From Osmia lignaria lignaria (taxonomy: Eukaryota; Arthropoda; Insecta; Hymenoptera; Megachilidae), in contig NC_135044.1 of NCBI RefSeq assembly GCF_051020975.1, forward strand, positions 4,032,501 through 4,096,500: a stretch of DNA of 64,000 nucleotides, in the 5' to 3' direction. Under the pieces are notes generated by a model that saw only the letters and a list, made by a program, of their open reading frames with translations, searched no databases and was not told where the DNA came from. Shown here piece after piece: positions 58,037 to 64,000 of the stretch (positions are counted from its first letter, which is position 1; each line of letters opens with the position of its first letter). The position numbers were made by a program, and so were the translations under genes.

Positions 58037-58053
58037 AAAAAAAAATTTTTTTT
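58037..58053. repeat. A9T8 symmetric A-tract
   Basis: Nine A followed directly by eight T form a rigid self-complementary tract, a sequence type known to disfavour nucleosomes. Confidence 0.75.
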
Positions 58054-61000
58054 CGATAAATTCAAAGAGATTTATTCAACGTTTCCCTGTAAATATGAAA
58101 TAAAAATGTGGCTGATAGAATCAACGGTATCATAAAACTTTTTTGTTTATTTTGCTCATAAATGTAACGCGCAGGAAATATGCGCACGATGTATTTTCCT
58201 CAGCTCTTGTCCCTTCGCATTAAAATTTCAAATTTGCCTTTCTGTATTCGAAATGAAATGGAGAAATCCATCTGCAAACGAAGCGAACAACATTTTTTCA
58301 GTCTACAGCAGATGTTATTTGTGTAGCATGTTTGCTACATTATCACCGTGAAATACTGGCTACGGTTACGAAAATATATTTATTCTACTGAGACAAATAC
58401 ACACCACTCGTTTTAAATTTAACATTTTGAAAGCTTCGTTCTAGCCCGATTTAAATAAAAGAAGAAAAAAATATTCATCCAAACATTTTATATGCAGCGC
58501 GTTATGATATTACGCTCGTGAAATCGTAATAACTGTATCAGAACGTACGGCTTTCGATAAAATTGTTATCAAACGGTAATGTAATTACACCATCAGTTGA
58601 TTGCCAACATACGAATTCACTTTTCCGATACGTATATTTACTCAGTGTTTATAATTTTCCAGTTCATACTGAAAAATTATTAATAACACTACGAATAATT
58701 GTAAAAATAATCCTTTAATTAGATTTGATCGTCTAATGAAATATTTCATAAATTACGCATAGTGTGGTTATTAAATTGTCAATGTTTATCGACAGAAGCA
58801 TTAATTAAAACGGAATTGTAAATTAAGGATTGACAAGATGTCGAGAACACCAGCTGTACGAGGCAAATACATTCCGTTAAATAATGCAGCGATATCGATT
58901 GAAGAAATAAAATTTATTGAAATATGTCATTTTGTATGCTGAATTCCTCTGGAAACTCTTCTGTAAAATTTGACATGTTAAATTTCGAGCTCGCTAATGT
59001 AAGAAAATCCCTACCGAATAAGCGGAGGGCTCTAAATTTTGAATTCTAACCTTCTAAAGTGACTTTGTTCGAGTCCACTTCGGCTTTTTTTATTCCTCTT
59101 TTATTTACCTACTTCGGAGTGAATGGAAAGCTGTTCCGCGTGAATAACGGGAGAAGAGAAATTTATTAGAAAAATATGTACACCGAACGGAAGAAAGGCC
59201 ACGGCCGGAAGAGAACGACGGGGGATGTGAAACACGCCAGTTCACAGGGAGGAAACCACGAGCAAAGTATCTCTTATCCGCTAGCTTGAGGCAGAAAAGA
59301 AGGTCTTAGGGTTCGCGAGAAAATATATAGCGCGATGTACTTAAATCGAGTCGAGTCCCGTTACTGGCATCCAGCCTGAAAAATCCAGCCACATCTTCGT
59401 TTCTGCCACGTGTCTTACGAGGGACGCTTAGACACCCCTTTATTTAAAACACCATCCCCTTTTCGGCTATTCTTTGCACGAGATCGAGTAATAAGCACTG
59501 ATTTCTATTTTAATTCGGATCGTTTTAAAATAAATGATCAGCGATTTTTGGAAAGAAATTTTCTTTAGCATTTGTAATTAATGCAAAATGAAACGTTTGT
59601 TTAAAATATTTTGACAAACATGATTTTCTTAGATCATTCGATCACTTAACACTGTATAAATCACGCTAAAACCTATTCAACCCAAATAAATTGGCGGTGA
59701 AGTAGAATAGAACCGTGCTGGTCAATGGACTAACCGAGCCAGTAGAACAGGCCTGCGTCTAGTCAGCCGAATGATCAGACCAGTGGAATAGACTAGTGGT
59801 TGGTCCACAGTGCGCGGAGTTGGATCGATTCATTAAATAAATTAATCTCAAATTAAAGTTGAACTATCTCCTTACGATTATGTGGTTACTTTAAACTATA
59901 ATTTGTTTTTCCATTTTCCACATCTCTACAATAGTGTCTCTGTTTTTTGTAATAGAAGAAATTTCATTCAAATTTAAAATAGTAAATTTTCAATAAAAAT
60001 TCTAATTATTGCTTCAAATATACTTGAATATAAGTAGATATATTAAAAATGAACCTGTTCAAACGGAGATATTTCTAATAAGTCTGTAATAAGAAATGGA
60101 ATTCGAATTCGCTTTTCACAAGAGACATTGGGAAAATTAATGAGGTATCGTCATTTTACAGAATGCCGGACGATTGCATTCGGCCATCAAAGCCCCAAAG
60201 CCCGCAACAGGGCGAATTGTTTCACTGAAAACCACTGGAACGTACTATTCGTGCCTGCTCTTTATTCCTCGCGATTGAACGCCGCGATCGTTACGAAGTT
60301 CACGCTTCGTTTGCTCTCGAAATTCGTCCATGAAAAATCCAGCTGGATTAACAATCGACTCGACCAAAGGAACAATCGTGTGTCGTCGTATCGAGCTGCT
60401 CTTCCGGAACGTCAAGCCATCGGGATCGGTTGAAAAATAAAAACAACGAGGAGAAGAAGAAGAATCGGGACAGAAGAACAACGAAACTCTGAATCGTTAA
60501 TCGACGAAAAAACGAACGACCCCGTTGAACGAGAGCGTTTCGAAAAAAAACTAGATGAACAAATGTTTCCACTCGTTACCTCGTTCGTTATTTGTTCTCA
60601 AAGCAGATCAAAATGTAAAAACACCAATCGAGTTGGCGCTTATTGTCGGCCATGAAAATTCGCAGCCGAGTCAATTCAATTATTGCAGCTGTTGTTATCG
60701 GTCGTTGTTTAACACGCCGGTTGATACGGGATTTACTTGTCGACCGGCGCTGCCAATTTAATATAACCAAATAATTATACAATGAACATTCATTAGCCTC
60801 GTAAACAATACTTTGCTCGTAAATCAAGATACGTTTCGCAAAACAATTTCGACACTTGAATCGAAATATTTAATAATAAGGTGTTTTCAACCACTTCACT
60901 GTACCAATCAAAATGTTAAGTATCATTTTCCTAGATTTCGGTGTAAAAAATATCGTTGATATTTAAAGTAACAAAACTCTGACCGCGGCGAAAAGTTTCA

Positions 61001-61179
61001 GTGCTCCAAACTGGAGTTTATCTGTATCGTCAAACTCACCAAACCACTACTCAAATTTAGCTGATACTATTTAGCGGGTTCGCTAATGAAAACTATGTAC
61101 CATCCTTAAAACTCCAGCATGAAATCCGGTTCGACGCGAATTTCGAACGGTTGCACTCATTACCGAAATTTCCTTTCAG

Positions 61180-61388
61180 CTGGTACCACGGAAACATCAC
61201 TTATTCAGGAATCCCTTAAAATTACCGAAAAAAGAGAAATCACCGGGCGGAGTAGTTCGACGCGACGAAATCAAGGACGCTTCTTATCACGCCGGTCGAT
61301 ACTATACGGACCGATTGAAGAGGCTAAAGAACGTTTCAATAGGGTCGTTCATTATCAGCTTGTACGTGAGATAGAGGAAGATAGATAG
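61180..61388 (+). CDS. Possible terminal coding exon, plus strand
   Basis: A good acceptor (CGAAATTTCCTTTCAG) ends at 61,179. One frame then runs to TAG at 61,386-61,388. Its first two bases complete a codon begun in an upstream exon. The product is hydrophilic and ends in a helix-like acidic stretch (EEAKERFNRVVHYQLVREIE, then EDR and stop). First positions are purine in about 41 of 63 codons, with about 30 percent G, which is coding-like. A second plus frame is also open from the acceptor for 64 codons, which lowers confidence. The frame can be extended upstream to an ATG at 61,119 without splicing. The family is unknown. Confidence 0.3.
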
Positions 61389-61716
61389 ACTGTGACGAAC
61401 CGTCGTTTTTCTTTCTTTTTCCTATCGACGACGCGACGGTGCTACATTCGAAAAGGATCAACTAAATCACATATAAAAGGTAGGATTAATTATACGTCAG
61501 GTTTGATGTAATTAATTAAGATAATGTGTCCACGATAGATTTAATCTCGGGGTATGATAATAAAAAATCATTAGATGCTTATGAAAATAGAATCTTGCAA
61601 CATTACACCCTCATCCTTAAATAAAATTAATTTGAAGATTTGCCAAATTAAATTATTTTCCTTTCCATACGTCACCCTTAAACCAATGCATATCTGAACT
61701 TTGAAATAAGCATTCA

Positions 61717-61732
61717 TTTTTTTTTTTTTTTT
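61717..61732. repeat. Poly-T tract, 16 bases
   Basis: Uninterrupted T run followed by AATAAATA. Confidence 0.8.
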
Positions 61733-61934
61733 AATAAATATTTCAACACTCCCTATAAAGTATGTTGAAAAATAGAATTCACAATTTTACGTGAATAACG
61801 AACGAACAAAATTTTCGCCGGCTAACGTCAGGAAAGACAACAGAATCGAACGGTGACAATATCGCGTGTTGTTCCGTTCGAGCACACATCGAGCTGACAG
61901 ATTATCGAAGTATGAGATCGACGTTAAAAACAGT

Positions 61935-61964
61935 GACAACAACGGTAGCAGCAACAACAACACC
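61935..61964. repeat. Impure (CAA)n run
   Basis: CAA and GCA triplets (ACAACAACGGTAGCAGCAAC and on). This is typical of a short trinucleotide repeat. Confidence 0.6.
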
Positions 61965-63810
61965 AAGTTTCATTCGTATTTTTACCACGAATCACGGTGA
62001 AAAACGAGCCGACGAATAATAATAGCGCGCAGCCTGATGATATACGACGCGACAGTCGTTGAAAATCTGTCGCCAACTAAAAATATTATACAAATCGATG
62101 ATGGTAGGTGGGATTTCTGAACGAGAGAATGTTCATAGAGTTTCGCTACCGCAACGTTTAGTAATTAAAAGAAATGGCGTAGTGATACGATAAATAAACT
62201 CTTGCAATTTGCTAATGATACAAAACTTGATCAATTAATATTTCTACTATAATTACAAATTTCATCTACTTTCATTTCGTTATGATGAATTAACATTTTT
62301 CGTCCTTTTCGCGAACATTTCTTCTAAAGATGTTAATATAATAGCCAGGAAAAGTATAAATATTAATTTAAACCAATTCATTTAATTACTCTGCGACTGC
62401 TAATGATCACTACAATAGGTTGACGCAGTCATAAAAATGAGATAAAAAAAAAGAAATTAATTACCGATATTCTTTGTCTCCGGTGTTACGCGTCAAACGG
62501 GGCTAATTTTAGCTCGTTAAAAGACGAAGTACTACGCGATCGTTCACTAAAGCGTTAATAATTCCGTGTACAACACCCCCCGTCGAGAATTCCACGAACA
62601 ATTCTCGCTACTTTTCCTCGTTAAGCTGCTAATTCTTCTTTTAGTCTCTTATTTTTCTTCGAATCCCAAGCTTATTCGATCTCCGCAGTTGTTCGCGAAT
62701 CATGTATCGAGTTAACAAACCGATGAACAATTAATGAAAATAACCGATAAGTGAACGCGAACTCCTTGAAAATTCTCAGTTAACAATTAAATAAAAATAT
62801 TTCTATATTTAGAGCTACCAGTGCTGCAGTTTATTTAAATAAAAAAGAAAAGTCTCAATTTTCATTCTGAAAAGGTGTGAAACCCGAGGTCGTTTCAATC
62901 GGTCATTTTATTCTTCGATAAGCCAACACGTTTTTCCAGTCAGTTTCTCAAATTTTCAGTTATCCATGAACGTTTTTGTGGCGCACGTATCACAAACGAA
63001 CAAGGGTCGGCAAGGTGTTCGGTAAAACGGGGGAAAAGGGCAATTCCACGCTTTTCATTCGAAATTTCAAAGCTTTCCGCTCCGATATTTTTCACGGGAA
63101 CTTCCTTTCCGTTTCGAAAAACTGACCATAGCCATTTTTTTCCATAGTAAAATAGAAAACGCTTGTACCGCTCCATTTTTCCTCCCCGAAATCACGCGAA
63201 ACGCGTGCTCAATGGGGGAACCGTGAAATCGTTGAAACTTCGGTTTTAATAAAATGACCGAGCACAGAATCAGTTTGGAAACTAATTTCGGGCGAGCTGG
63301 GTTATATTAAAACGGAAGAAAAAACGGATGGTTGGTTTCGGACGAAAGAAAAATAACAGAGATATTATTTAACGCAAAGGGTTGGTAGATGAAATCGATT
63401 CACCTCTGTATGATACTCGTATCGAATTCCATCGGCATCAAAGGAAAACAAGCACCGAGGAGTATCGAATACGTCGAAAGTTCGTAATAACAAACTTGTT
63501 TCCATCATGTAGGAATAGATTATTAAATATTTATCATTACAGGTTGAATGAATAATAATTATCCCAAATGTCAGACTGTTTTTTAGATACATAGATTTTC
63601 AAACAGTATTCCACTTGTTATGTAATTTACTTTAAATACTTATAATTCATTTTAAATCTAACATGCCAAATACTTATGGAAGCTGGTATCTTCATTGCTA
63701 ATGTATATGGTTATTAAACAAGAATTCCGCTCAACTGATATTTTCTTTTTCTTGAACGGAGCAAAAGAGACACGTCAAGCAAGGACTCAAATCATCAAGC
63801 AGACACGATA

Positions 63811-63835
63811 AGAAGAAGAAGAAGAAGAAGAAGAA
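63811..63835. repeat. (AGA)n trinucleotide microsatellite
   Basis: About eight AGA units in a purine-rich stretch that runs to the end of the window (63,760-64,000). The purine-rich strand could be 5' untranslated or promoter-proximal sequence of a gene beyond the right edge, but nothing in the window shows that. Confidence 0.85.
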
Positions 63836-64000
63836 AAGGAAACGTAACGCGCGACAAGAGATTGACAGAGTAATTATAGAAAAGTGCGCCCCCAAGCGAG
63901 CACAGTATAGGGAAGAGAAAAAAGAAAAATCAGAGACGATAGAAGAGAAACGCCGATTCTCATTTTCTCTAGCGCTCTATTAGAAGAGACAAGGTGCGAA

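Larger units (their letters stand above)
55460..61110. other. Long AT-rich spacer
   Basis: No gene is recognised. Frames at 56.3-57.3 kb (102 and 129 codons, plus strand) lack features. Homopolymers include 14 T at 57,501-57,514 and A9T8 at 58,037-58,053. Around 59,690-59,830 there is a patch of loosely repeated words (CAGTAGAAC, CAGTGGAATAG, ACTAGTGG). From 57.5 to 60.1 kb the DNA is very AT-rich. Confidence 0.45.
61389..63800. other. AT-rich spacer
   Basis: A 16-base T run lies at 61,717-61,732 and a CAA/GCA-rich trinucleotide patch at 61,935-61,964. A 78-codon minus frame at 62,940-63,176 shows no recognisable features. No exon or RNA gene is supported. Confidence 0.45.

Noticed and set aside
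61170..61210. A frame reading SWYHGNIT, like the start of an SH2 domain (WYHG).
   Set aside because: The frame stops six codons later, so no SH2 domain can follow. The match is coincidental.
1..64000. Conserved insect microRNAs (let-7, miR-1, miR-9, miR-124, miR-184, miR-276 and others), rRNA, CRISPR arrays, transposase or reverse transcriptase.
   Set aside because: I looked for mature microRNA seeds and bodies from memory and for long coding segments typical of mobile elements. None was seen. A manual scan can miss diverged copies.

Overview
This window reads as nuclear DNA from an insect, most likely a bee or another hymenopteran. It is AT-rich overall but unusually rich in CpG (TCG, CGA and ACG words are everywhere), it has short AT-rich spacers and a few small microsatellites, and it carries almost no recognisable transposon protein. 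There is no bacterial-style gene packing, operon, ribosome binding site, rRNA, CRISPR array or large open reading frame. The longest ATG-initiated frame is 204 codons and lies in a locally GC-rich, pyrimidine/purine-skewed patch. The best overall reading is intron or intergenic sequence with a few possible short exons. I could not assign any segment to a known gene family, so no gene symbols are given.

Layout. 1-8,000 is mostly featureless AT-rich spacer with weak chance frames. 8,050-8,310 is a GC-richer island with several short inverted repeats and open frames on both strands. 9.7-10.6 kb holds a 12-bp tandem repeat, a cluster of CACGT-type E-boxes and an exon-like segment on the minus strand. 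11.3 kb has a GA microsatellite. 16.4-16.8 kb is a purine-rich tract, and 18.1-18.5 kb is a block dense in TAATTA/TTAATTAA words. 22.6-23.2 kb is GC-rich with long frames on both strands. 27.1-27.4 kb holds two diverged copies of a 36-bp segment. 31.33-31.41 kb is an exon-like segment on the minus strand. 33.7-34.2 kb resembles an LTR or other transposon remnant. 37.5, 42.8, 44.1, 47.2 and 61.2 kb have exon-like segments on the plus strand. 40.4-40.8 kb is open on both strands. 43.1 and 46.4 kb hold degenerate 16-bp and 15-bp minisatellites. 49.6, 50.6 and 55.4 kb have exon-like segments on the minus strand. The last 250 bases hold a trinucleotide repeat in purine-rich sequence.

How the parts may work together. 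The best-formed splice architecture is at 55,356-55,459 on the minus strand: a branchpoint-like CTAAT, a long pyrimidine tract, CAG, one open frame, then AAG|GTAAGA. The frame of this segment continues without interruption into the exon-like segment at 49,574-49,672, also on the minus strand. The 50.6 kb and 31.4 kb segments are likewise phase-compatible with each other, but the two pairs do not form one simple chain. All exon calls are hypotheses. With 64 kb and two strands, tens of GTAAGT-like donors are expected by chance, and no homology search or transcript data were available.
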